Of a stretch of DNA of 64,000 bases, positions 1 through 12,200 are shown piece after piece (within the stretch, counting starts at the first letter, position 1; each line of letters opens with the position of its first letter). A model generated the notes under the pieces. That model saw nothing but the letters and a program-made list of their open reading frames with translations. It was not told the origin of the DNA and did no database searches. The translations under genes and the position numbers were made by a program. Source of the DNA: Cheilinus undulatus (taxonomy: Eukaryota; Chordata; Actinopteri; Labriformes; Labridae); NCBI RefSeq assembly GCF_018320785.1, contig NC_054869.1, forward strand, positions 38,715,789 through 38,779,788, in the 5' to 3' direction.

Positions 1-10
1 TTCTGTCTAG

Positions 11-1336
11 CCATTCTGCTCTCTGACTGGGTATCCTTATGAGATATACGTGGACCCAGAGAGGAACATTTATCAAAAGATGGGGATGAAAAGAGAGGAG
101 ATATTTACAGACTCAGGTAATCCAATCCAGCATAACATGAGATAACATGGTGTTATTTTTACCTCATAAATGTGTTATTTTATTCTGTTTTATTTAAGTT
201 GCACATGTAAAAGACTGAAATACCAATGGAAATATACCTATTAGACCAGTGGTTCTCAACTAGTGGGTCGGGACCCAAAACTGGGTCATGAAGCTGTTTC
301 CAGTGGGTTGAAACCAGTGACTGGGGAAAAAAAATGGTGGCTGAAGGTCTGAGAAGTAATGCAGTCTTAGAGGACATGCATCCATACATGTTATTTTACT
401 GTGTTTCATCATAATAATGGGTAAATGTAAATGTCTTCTCAATATTTCAACTAAGTTGTCTCCTGTTCTTGCAAAAACAACTTTACTTCTCCCATGATAA
501 TTAGATGCTTTCTCAAAATCATTAGAAATTAAAAAAAAAACATGTATTCATGTGGAAATGGGGTGTAAAACATGTTTTGTGTCTCTTTATTTGCAGTCAT
601 TTATTTGTTTTGTCCAATATTCAAACTGCAAAATTATTATTTAATAAAGATACATTTGGGTTTTTTTATTTTTTGGATCCCGATTTTTCAGTGAGAAAAC
701 TGGTGGGTCCCCAGGCTAGACCAGTTGAGAACCACTGTATTAGACAACTGAATTAATCCAGTATAATATCCATAATATACCCTTGCTTGCTTATTTAAAT
801 TTAATATGCATTAAACAAAACACTGTGAAATGAAGGTTGAATTTTATAGAGATAATAATTATCCAAAAAGCTGTATAAAAATGTATAGCTACTAAATCCA
901 CTATATCAACAGCAACATTTTCTTATTACTACATAACATGCCTGTAACCTTTACTGTTTCACTTTGTTCTATGACGAGTTGCATTTGTATTTGTTTATGT
1001 AGCTAACCCCAGTCCCCATGTGAAGTCTGGTTTATTTATGGGACAAATGAAGAGTATTTGGAGGGCCATGACCAGCCCCCTTTTTGACTTCCAGGGTGAC
1101 CTTCAACAGCAGGGAGGATCCATTATTGCAGGCCCAGGTAAGTTTCTCTGCTTCTGTCATATGTCTTTCTGTTTTTCTCCCTCACTCTTTTTTTCCTCTA
1201 CACAGGCTCTCAAGTTCATTTCGTCCATTTTGATACAAACCGTCTGGACCACATGCCCATTAACTGGCTCCTGCAGCTCGCTGGAGCTCAACAGACTCTG
1301 GACTTTGGTGATAAACCAAAGATCATCCATGTGTAG
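11..1336 (+). CDS. prxl2c: Peroxiredoxin-like 2C (AAED1), 3' part of gene
   Basis: Three exons are visible: 11-116, 1003-1137 and 1206-1336, stop TAG at 1334-1336. They are joined by GT-AG introns in matching phase (both phase 1) and give the last 123 residues. The 5' exons lie left of the window. The order of recognisable pieces is PFCSLTGYPYEIYVDPER, IYQKMGMKR, SPHVKSGL, SIWRAMTSPLFDFQGD, GGSIIAGPG, NRLDHMPIN and the end KPKIIHV. This follows the C-terminal half of human PRXL2C (AAED1), which ends in PSVIHV. The family has a thioredoxin-like AhpC/TSA fold. The part with the CxxC-like site is outside the window, so redox function cannot be judged here. The gene lies upstream of cdc14b on the same strand; the two are neighbours in human as well. 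A possible AATAAA is at 2063-2068. Confidence 0.93.
247..737. mobile_element. Non-autonomous hAT transposon, 491 bp, 8-bp TSD
   Basis: The ends are inverted copies of CAGTGGTTCTCAACT (247-261, and its complement ending at 737). An exact 8-bp target duplication, TATTAGAC, flanks it at 239-246 and 738-745. Length, TIR and TSD are those of hAT miniature elements. No transposase is encoded. It sits in a prxl2c intron; the exact TSD suggests a fairly recent insertion. Confidence 0.93.
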
Positions 1337-2991
1337 ACAGCTGTTGGCCTGATGTTTGGTGCCACATTTATAATAACTCGTGCAGGGATGTTCATATTTA
1401 ATAACATTATTTTTCACCAAAAATTTGCAAAAATTGAGAGTAAATTTCCACTTTATTCTCTGACAGCAGTTGTATATCATTATTTTTGCACTGATTGATT
1501 ACTTAATGCTTTGTCGATTGTGAAGGTTCATTTTTTGCATTTGAAAACATATTTAACAATTTTATTGCAAACTGGATACACAGTTTTACTTGGCAGAGAA
1601 GGCTCTTCTCGAAAGATGCTTCCTGGGTAAATCAAGCAGCATGCTTTTACTTAGCATGAATCTGAATGTAATGGTGTAACAAACTTTATGCAAGAAAGGA
1701 GGAGGCTGGGGTGGTGGAAGTTATGCTTTTACAGCTGTGTGGTGCATCAGCATTAATTCAAGCAGGGATTAGTGAGAAATATGTCTTAGTTAAATACACC
1801 ACTGTGTTGAGAAAAAGAGCTGTGATTGGCTGTGGGAGCTGGGAGGCGATAATTAGGATCAGCTGGCTGTCAGCTGATCACAGCTGGGCTTATGACTACC
1901 CTGTCCTGCATGAACTAAACTAGGCTTCACTGCATGATTTGGGACACACTACCCTGTTGAGATTAGTGTAGTATTAAATATCCTGCAGTGACATATGTTA
2001 ACAGAAGTTTGTGATTTGAACTGCACTACATTTCTTTCTTTTTAATTATCAGTAGTGTCAAAAATAAAAAAAAGCTGTAGCTTTCCAGTCATGCTTTGAA
2101 GCATACGAGAAAGAGCATTTTTACTGAATTACACATACGTTGAAAATGAAACTTAACATGGCACAAAAGTTTGCTTGCAATGTTTAATTACAACAAAATA
2201 TGGGATAGGACTTATGTTTTTGTTACTGTGGTGCTGAAACAGAATCAAGTTACATTTTTACTATTGTCATATCAAAGTTTAAAATCTTGACAACCCTAGA
2301 ATGTACTACAATCAATATTTGTCTAGGCCATTTTTACACGTTCTATCTTTTCAATCTGTCGTCATTACAATGCCATGTTTTGGAAACACTATTCCCTTTG
2401 TTGAAGAATATAGATTATTTTTTGGTTTATATTCATGAACAGTTCGTTACAACTGCCTCTGGTCAGGCTTGTCCATCACAATCTTTTTAATATGATCATC
2501 TTTACTGTGTTTATTGTAATGTAATTAAATTACTTGCCATTTCTTGGCTGCAGTTTTCCTTTGTTGTGCTCCCCATGTACATCTTGTAAAGCAAGGCCAT
2601 AGCATCGTCATGTTATCCAAATTAAGATCTATCTATCAAGTCAGCATTTTGGACCACATCCCAATCATCCAGGCCCATATAGGGCTGCTTAAACCCAACA
2701 GTGAAGGACGGGCACTGGACATCTAATCCTGATACGTCACATGCAGGGGATTCAGAAAGCAGAAACCTGCCCCTGCTCATAGACGTCACCACCACCAGAG
2801 AGGCTGGAGCAGGCAACTGTACCTCGGCTGACACATATACAACACACAGAGCTCATCAGCAGCGCAGCAGCGAGACATGCCTTAATAATACGGCAGCAAA
2901 ACGGGGACAAGCTGCAGCTCCGAGAACCCGTGGATGTCTGTTGCAGCAGCCTCAGTTCAGGAATGTGCACCCTGCAGCCCCTGAGGAGAAA
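1337..2991. other. prxl2c 3' flank and cdc14b upstream region
   Basis: No further exon of prxl2c is visible after the TAG at 1334-1336. The stretch to about 2070 is probably its 3' UTR, ending near AATAAA at 2063-2068. From about 2700 the base composition becomes GC-richer, as expected for the 5' UTR and promoter of cdc14b exon 1a. The long open frame on both strands at 2700-3200 is due to this composition and is not a separate gene. Confidence 0.55.
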
Positions 2992-5900
2992 ATGAAGCGC
3001 AAGAGCGAGAGGAGACGAGCCGAGTCGAGGAAAAGGCGCTGTGCAACTCACAACAGCTCGGAGGCGGCGCCAAACTCTGATATTTACATTGAGATAACAG
3101 GTAAGTGGGTCTGCAGAATGAACCCCGTCAACTTTAAGCACCGCTTGCAAATATGCGCAGAAGCTTTCAGCAAGCTGCGCATGCACAGAAGTGCGTTTTT
3201 AATGACCGTGTGTTAGAAAGAGTTGTTTTTCAGGTTTTGACCTAATATGGCGACAATGTCTATGGCTTTATTGTTATTGCAATAGGTCGCGTTATCTTCA
3301 CACCTGCACAATACAAATAAGTGCTAAATTAGTTTTCAAACGATTTTTTAATCCTAAGAGCAGGAGAAAAGCACCAAAACTTCGCTTTGTTTACCCCATC
3401 TTTTTCATTTGGTTGCCCGTGAGTAGGATATATGTGTATATAAAATGATAAGATGGAGTTTAAATGTATTAAATATCGTCACCCCACTGTCAACCTCTTC
3501 CTACTGTGATTTTCACATCCTTTATGTCGTTTTCCTGGTTCTTGTCCCTACGCAGCTCAAATCTGAGGGAGGGAGGTTCGTCCAAGTAGAAATCACGAAA
3601 TTGATTGGTCGAGGGATCGTCCTAGCAACCGCTTGGGCAGCGTTCCCGGAGCCTATCACGTGTGTTATGTAGAGAACTTTAAACTGAAATGGGCGCGGCA
3701 ACGCTTAACGGACAGGACCGCCCTCCAATCACGTTGCGTCCTGTAGCAGTCTCAACCAATAGCGACTCACCAAAAACTCTAGGGGAGGAGTGTGGTGGAG
3801 ATCATTTTTAGCAGAGTGCGCACTTGCACTGGAAACTCCTTCCCTCACTCAGTGCCAACTTTCTTGTCTCGAAGACCTCAGCGAGGCCCACGGGACGACT
3901 TTAAAACTTTAGGTTTTTGTATATTTTTGTGTATTAACTTTTTAAATATCCTCGCCCATTTTTATTGTAATTTCAACACAGTATGCGCGTGTCCCCCTGA
4001 GGAAAATAAACGTCGTACGTTTCTCTGCTGTTTAACATCATGTTTAAAACTATGGGCAAGACGACCGCAGACGATGTTTCGTCAAAATGCGTTGAGTTCA
4101 TCAAAGGTAAGATGCAAGAAAACATACTCTGAAGTAGTTGTAGTCGTGAAAAGTTGATGTTGGAGTAAAGAAATGTGTTTGCATGACAAAAACAAGTCAC
4201 CGTCTGTCTGTATGATGCCGCCCTACCCCCTCCTCCCTCCTCCAGATCAGTTATATTTCGCCATACTCAAGCAGAAGATCAAGAGCACAGCGGAAAGACA
4301 CTGTTTCTGCATAGATGAAGAGCTGGCATATGAGAAGTAAGTTATCCCTCTAATCCCATCTTTGCATTTTGAGCATACTTGGTTTGTATGCGTCCCTGTA
4401 GTTGTGCTTCTCAAGTGGCATCAAGCACACTTTAAATGGGCCTGCAACGCCCTGCTACTTCTGCCTTCATTGCTATCATCTATAGCATTTACTACAGACA
4501 TTTCATTTTGGTGCGAGCAGGCTAAAACAACATGCACCAAGTTTCGACTTGATTGCAAAATTTGCATCGCATTTTCTCACATGATCAAGGGAAGGATGTA
4601 AGTATTTTAATGCATCTATTAAGATTTTTTTTAAATCATCTCACTATAGAAATAAGGTCAAACATCTATAAAGGTATTAAAGGTATATAAATCAAATAAA
4701 AGCCCTTCACTGCAGCCAGTATTAAAGTTTCAGAATTTGCAGCAGGGGTCCTGTCTGTCTCAATGGGCTGCAGGATAAAACATGGCTGACCTTTAGAGCC
4801 AAAAACATCTCCTCATTGCAGCGTTTTGTCCTGTTCTGACCTTCCACTCTAGCATCAAAGGCTCCCAGATTTAGTCATTATTCTGTCAGTGTTTTTACTG
4901 TTTCAGTCTGATGTAGCTGAATGTATCCAGTGAAACTTCCCAAGAGACCTTGGCTGATGCATAAATAGGCACTCTGACACACTCTTTCTTCTTCTTTTTT
5001 TTCCCCTGTCCGTCTCTCTTACAGCTTTTATGCGGACTTTGGTCCCCTTAACTTGGCCATGTTTTATCGCTTCTGTTGCAAGCTGACAAAGAAACTCAAG
5101 GTAAAGTCAACCTCTGCTTTTAATTACATGTCCTGGAAGAGAGAGTAGGAAACAAAACCAGGTTAAATCAATATGTAGCTGTGACTGCAGCCAGTTGGTA
5201 ACATACCAATGGGTAAATATATTAAACTGCCACAAACGAATGTTCAAGTGACATTAAAGTACCTGATAATCCCGGTTTGTCTTTTTTTGGTTCCTCTTTC
5301 CCATGGTCATTTGTCTGTTTTTAGCAAATGATGTTATTTTAAGGCTGTTGGAGACAGATTTATGTAGCTAAAGTCATTGGCTTAAATTTTACTATTTGGT
5401 CTCAAGGTTGTATTCTCTACAGTCTAAAACATCATCTGTTCAGCCAGCTTATACATATGAATTAAAGGAGTTGTGGTTTTTAGCTCCAGTGAAGAGTTTT
5501 TAACTCTTTGTAAGCCAGGTAAGGATGCACGCAAAATTAAATGTATCTTATTTTTAATTAGGGATACACTACTATCCACATGATATCAGTATTGGGAGAC
5601 ATTAGCTTAAAAAGTTCACCAATGGTCTCGGTGGATGCAAAAATTTCAGCCCATATTAACAACTGATATATGTGCCATAAATATTGGCTATTAAAATCTG
5701 CCAAGCTCAGCTGTAAATATCAGCCGCACCAACAGATAAATTGGTAGAGTTTTTGGCTGGATAAGTAGACCTACATAAGCTTAAGTTGTCTCTATTCGTT
5801 ATCATTTCTTACACTTTAAGTTTTTGTTTAGTTATTAAGCTTATTTCCTCTTTCTTTAACTTTAAAGTGTGTTTTAAGATCCACATGTATCTTATCAATA

Positions 5901-6193
5901 TCGGTATCAGCTAAAATGAATTTGTAAATATCTACATATTATCAGCAAAGCTCAAATAGTGTACATTCCTATTATTAATGCCTGACACTAGGGCAAGATA
6001 ATCAGTCACAACATGGTCAAGAGCAAGTGTATTCCAGTTCACAAGAAGCTGCAATTGCTTGTTAAAGGTAAAATCTGTCATCAAACAGCATTATTGTTGA
6101 AGTACCATAGTGCTGCAGAAGTGCTTTGGCCTTACAAATTACATTGTTTACAGGTAATAAAATGTAACGTCATCTTGACCTGTGTTTTTGTTT

Positions 6194-6225
<32 letters not shown>

Positions 6226-9200
6226 TGTTTTCAGCAAAAATGAAAATTGGTATGCAAAATGTAATCATAAACATTTGTAGTTAAGCCTATCACGATTAAA
6301 ATATCTGCCAAAATAATCACAGGGCATTGTGCAGTCCTGTTAGCAACTACTTTCACAGGTAGCTGTCAGAAGAAATTTTCATGCTGCTGAGACTTTTTTC
6401 AGTGTTTGATTTATTTCACTGTCAAAAGACTTGAGCTTAAACTAAAGAAAGTGTGGATTTAAATTTTTGTCTTGCCACTGTAAAAGTACACATCTTAGAC
6501 GATCCAAAAATAAATTGGTCATTCTTTGTGTTTTTACAGTCCATCACACTTTCAAGAAAGAAGATTATATTTTATACCTGTGGAGATCAGAAGAAACAAG
6601 CCAATGCTGCCTACCTAATCGGCTCATATGCTGTAAGTGATTCATAATTCCATTTGTTACATAAGCAATTATTAAATCAACTTGTAACACAAGAGGTTCT
6701 TGCTAATGGGGTGCTTGTGTTTTCAAAGGTAATGAACCTAAACATGTCACCAGAGGAGGCCTACAGTCTACTGGTGTCAAGGAATTCAACATATATTCCA
6801 TTCAGGTACGGATGCTGTATTACTCTGTACATTTATATTTAACTTGGGTTAATATTCAACTAAACTGACAATAACATTTTGCTGAGTTGTATTTGATGTC
6901 CATGGTTCATGTGGGTGCTAGAAATCCTTGAATATGTTTGAATTTTAATGTTGTGTTTACAAAATTTAACAAGTGTTTGGATTTTGGATAAAGTAATTGA
7001 AGTTGTAATTGTATGATGTAAAAATATCTGTCTGGACAGTTATGTATGTATGACACTTATGGTACAAAGAAACAAAATGAGTGGGAGGGTCTTTGGCATA
7101 AAAAATAACTACATAATGTTAGGAAAACACAGTTTCTCTCTAGAAGAATATCAGGCAATAAACTCCAGACATTAGTCATGATTTTTCATGAGTCATCAAA
7201 GTGTTTTTGATTGCCTTAAGAATATTTAAAATTATGCGTTACATGTGTTTTATATTATGCTATTATGAAACATCATTTTTTTTTGTCAATTGCATATTGT
7301 GCCTTTGATTCCTCTTCCTCATTATTTCTGACTCTACCCCCCCCCCCCCAAAAATATATTACACAGATTTTTTTTTTTTTACCAGCTCTGTAAGTAAAAT
7401 AAAGATCCTTGGTATGTTGTAATAATAATGACAGTAATGTATTTAATGTTTCAGAGATGCTTCGTTTGGAACCTGCATGTACAATCTGAACATCCTTGAC
7501 TGCCTCCGTGCTGTTCATAAGGTCTGTCATTACGACATTTATTCGTTTATATTCCTGCTGTGTCATGCTCCTAATGAAATAAACTCCCTTTCCAACATCT
7601 ACCAGGCTCTGCAGTATGGCTGGCTTGATTTCTCTAACTTTGATGTGGAGGAGTACGAGCACTATGAGAGGGCAGAAAATGGAGACTTCAACTGGATCAT
7701 TCCAGGAAAGTTTCTTGCTTTCAGTGGGCCTCACCCAAAAAGCAAAATAGAGAATGGTTAGTGATATGGATCTTCCTGTTTTACATTAAACACTATCATT
7801 AATGTCATTCAAGCACTCTTGAATTTACAAAGAATGTTTTTATTCTTACTTAAGGTTACCCTCTGCACGCCCCTGAGGCTTACATCCCGTACTTCAGGAA
7901 ACACAACATCACAACTGTCATCAGATTAAACAAGAAGATGTACGATGCCAGACGGTTCACAGAGTCTGGCTTTGAGCATCAAGATCTGTTCTTTGTGGAC
8001 GGGAGTACCCCAAACGACTCCATCGTCAGGAAGTTCCTCAACATCTGTGAGAATGCAGAAGGAGCCATTGCTGTCCACTGCAAAGGTGAGATTTCTGAGC
8101 CACAGCTACACTAAAATAAGCATGATTGTTTGGTTACGCTATTAAAACTTACTGTGACGGATGCAAGGCACCTGTGTTGCATACCTGTTAAGGGTGTGAC
8201 AGGATTTGTATTTATAGATCAGACGCTGTGATTTGGTGCACACAGCAATCCAAAGGGTGTGGAACAAAACAATTATGTCTAATGTAAAACACTCTTGTAT
8301 TATCTTATTTGCATGTAATTCATTGTATACTTACAAATCAGAGGACACTCATTTCTGTGTTTCTTTTTATTTTATAGCTTTATTTTGTTTCATATTTAAT
8401 CCAGAACAGGCTGTACCAAATATCACGGTTCCAAATAACAGCAGATGAGACAAAGAGAAACTTGAACTACCGTCAGTTACAAAATGAGTCAAAGAAACCT
8501 ACAAGTACAGATCCCACACTTTCTGTTGCTTTTTTCCAAACGTAACATAACAAACTGTGACCCTAGACCTGAGATACAAACTGAACTGTGGTCGATGCAA
8601 ACCATTACACCCCTGATAACTGTGCATCCTGTTTATTGTATAATTAGATTAATTGTTTCTTTTTATCCTCTAGCTGGCCTGGGGAGGACCGGTACTCTGA
8701 TTGGCTGCTACATGATGAAACATTACCGCATGACTGCTGCAGAGGTCATTGCCTGGATACGGATCTGCAGACCAGGTTCTATTATAGGACCCCAGCAGAA
8801 CTTTGTAGAGGCGTAAGTGTCTACTGAAGCAAAAACTGACAGTGTTGGCAACGTGCTGCAGCTTTGATCGCTGCCATGCATGTTTGATATTTGCTCAAAT
8901 CTTACTGATGCAAATGAAATTACAGTTGTCCAGAAAATTTAGGGTGATTAGAATTAGACAAATACATACTTTTTATGTAAATAAGACAGGTTGCAGAAGT
9001 TTGTATGCAATTTTTTTGTAATTTAAAAGAATAAATAATTTAACACTTGCTGCCATAGTATGGACAGAAGGACTTATAATTTGCTCCTCTAGTATCCTTT
9101 AGAAGTTTGGTATTAATGAAAGGATTTTTTAAATTTCCCCAGCCTGTGAGAAAGATAATATTTTGTTGTAATATGGCCTGAGACTGCTTTAGTGAGTAAA

Positions 9201-12200
9201 AGTATATAGGAACTTAATGTGTTTGAAACAGCTCTTTAAATATCAGGAATGTGTGTCTAAAAAGTGTCATGAGAGGGCAGATCTGCTGAGTAGCCTGGGC
9301 AATAGCACTTGATTTATTTTGTGCTTTGTTGAAATGTTGAACATCAGAAAACAGAACAGCCTGTGGGCAGAGGGAGATGTTTTCCGGGAGAAGATGCTCA
9401 ACGAACGGGAGAACGGCAAGATGGCAGTGACCAGGATCCTGTCTGGTGTGGACGACATCACCATCAACGGGAGCAACAAGAACAGATCACCCAAGAAGGA
9501 AGACATGGAGCTGGTGAGTGCCTAAATGACAGTCTATCCATGCTTTAAGTATGGGATTTGCTGTTTTATTTTGGAAGCACTTTGCTGAACTGCATTTCCA
9601 TTGCCTTGTGTTTGTTTTCCAGTACAACGATGAAGAGGAGAGAAACAGTCTTACACAGGGTGATAAACTGCGAGCACTGAAGAGCAAGAGGCAGGCCAGA
9701 TCATCCGCAGGTTCACTATCGTAAGTACTGTGACGCCCTGCAAGTCTCATCACACATAACGCCAACATGCTGCAGTACTGTAAAATAAGGGCCATTATGC
9801 ATATAAAGTACTGCTTCTCAAATCATAACAGACTTATGATTTGAAAATTACAATGATAAGGGAGTTGACTGCGTAAGATTCAAGACATTAAATTAGCTTC
9901 AATTTGTTTTTGATGGGTCAGCTGTTTTTCTGTGTCAGGTTTTAGCCATGGATACTCTTAATGGCTCCTCTTTTTTTTTTTTTTTTTTTTTTTAGCCATA
10001 CAATTTCATTCTTGCATAATAACTCTGCGTGTCTGCACAAGGCAGTATTCCTGTAATATCTTTGTTTCTTTTAATTAAAATGTTCTCATGCAGGTCAAGG
10101 GTAACATAAATGTTCAGTGTTATTTCCTTATTTAAAACTGGTTATGAGAATGCACACATTAAGTAAAGGAAGCAGTAGATCAACTGCTGTGACACAGAGT
10201 GAGTGACAAAGTTGTTTGGGGTGCTGGAGTAGAGTTATCTGACACACAGTCTTCCATTAAAAGTCTTTTTTTTTTGTGGGCTGAATTTATAAAGGCACAA
10301 ACGATGTGGACAGTTCAGATTTATTCTGTAGATTTAATGATGGGTTGGTGGCATATACATGTTGATCTTCAGTTTGAAAAAGACCATCCTAGAGTGCAGG
10401 AGGAAAGATAAACATCTGAAAGAATATAGTTTATCGCAAGGACATCATGTCACAATTATTCAATCAGTCTTTACTTCATTGCAATCATAGTAACTAACAT
10501 CACATTTCACTACTACTACTAGCAGGTCTAGGCCATAATCTGTGTAATACTATTTTCAGGAAACCCAGCATGAATCCACCATAAGAAAATACACATGGCA
10601 ACAATAAGCAAACTAGCAGTGTCAAGGAAGAACCAGACTCATGTTGAGCATCTGCTTGGAAGATAAGAAAGGGAGGTGCAGAAATGGAGAGATGGAAATA
10701 AACAGAGTCACAACTCGGGCTAATGCAGACTCTGGCTACAGGGCCAACATTTATGGAAAAAGTATAGTATGTGTGCTTGAGGATGTAACTGCGTTACATT
10801 GACTTAAAGTAAAAAAAAAAAAAAAGACATTTATACTGCTGCAGAGAGGAAATGACTTACAGTTAACTTGATTCTTAACTGTGAATTTGAATTATTTTGT
10901 TTCTAAAGCACTAAATACAAAACAGTTAACATATAGTAGGGGTGAGTATTGGCAAGAACCTCCCGATACGATACGCATCACAATACTTGGGTCATGATAC
11001 GATAGTATCACGATATATCAGGATATCATGATATTGTGATATATTGCGATATTCTACACAGTCAACTAAGAAAAATATAGATATGATGTACTTGTAAATC
11101 ACACAATACGTTGGTGGTGTTCCCGCTGTATTTCACAACAGCAAGACAGACATTTCCTTTCTTTAACTCGCTGTTTGTGCTCACACAAACGTGTGAGCAA
11201 GTCATATTTTACTAACAACTCGGCTAAAATATGATTTTATTTTGTTTTGTTTATTTATTTATTTTTTACCAAAAAATTGATATTAACAGTTGAAGTATCG
11301 ATATTGTATCGGATGTTAAAGTATCGTGATATATTGCCGTATCGATATTTTTTCACAGCTCTAATATATAGATTTGCACTGGAAGAGACTGTTGCTTGTT
11401 GCGCTTTCTCTGGATCATCCAAAGAAATGGCCGGACCTCTGAAAGGGCCTGTGAAAAGTTCCCTGGCAAGATGTGAATTAAAACTGGTCAATTGTAGTTC
11501 ATCAAATCAGCAGTGTTGATGCCAGCCTTTTGATTAACATACGTCTTTTTGGCCTGGATGAAAGCTACGATTATAGCTGGAGCTGACTGAAATAAAAGTT
11601 TGTTGCCAGGCCATTGCAGTGATCAGTTGCACTTGTCCTTTTTTTTTACGCCACCCTTTTTGGCATCTTAGTCAGTTTTTGGCAATACCCAGTCCAAAAT
11701 GACAGTTAAGTTCAGTAGATCAGCTCACTTTAGCTACTTTCACACTGCTTCTCTTTTCCGTGTCTGTTACGCCTTCGTTCCGCAACGCCATTCTGTATGA
11801 AACGACCGTTCCGCAATGGGGGGTCGATTTCGCCCCACCTCTGATCCGGATCGAGAGGTAGTATCAGAGCTCTAACAGACTTTTCCGCAACAAGTGTGAA
11901 GGGACGTCACGGCATTCTGCAATGGCAAGTGTACGCCGCTGTCTCCATAAATGGGAGATTTAAAAGCCAGCGCAGTTTAATTGAGCTGCATGTCATCGGA
12001 GAAAACAACAAGGGGATAAAACAAAGAATAATGTGGATTAACTGGAGAGACTGCGAGGTTAGAGAGCTGATCACACTCTGTACAGGAGAGGAGAGAGCAG
12101 ACGCATCTCTGCTCACAGCAGCATCTGAAAAGTTCCATGATGTGTTCAAATGAGCTTGGTACTCTGAAGTTTACGACCGCTGACGTAAATGTGTATGCTG

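Noticed and set aside
2701-3216. Long overlapping open frames on both strands around cdc14b exon 1a
   Set aside because: Explained by the GC-rich composition of the promoter and first exon. Only the part from 2992 to 3100 has family similarity and a donor.
7273-7734. Minus-strand open frame of 153 codons
   Set aside because: It is the antisense shadow of two cdc14b exons (7455-7521 and 7606-7756).
11896-12153. 85-codon frame with a SANT-like look as a host gene
   Set aside because: It lies in a block with transposon features and lacks splice partners, so it was listed only as a possible Harbinger relic.
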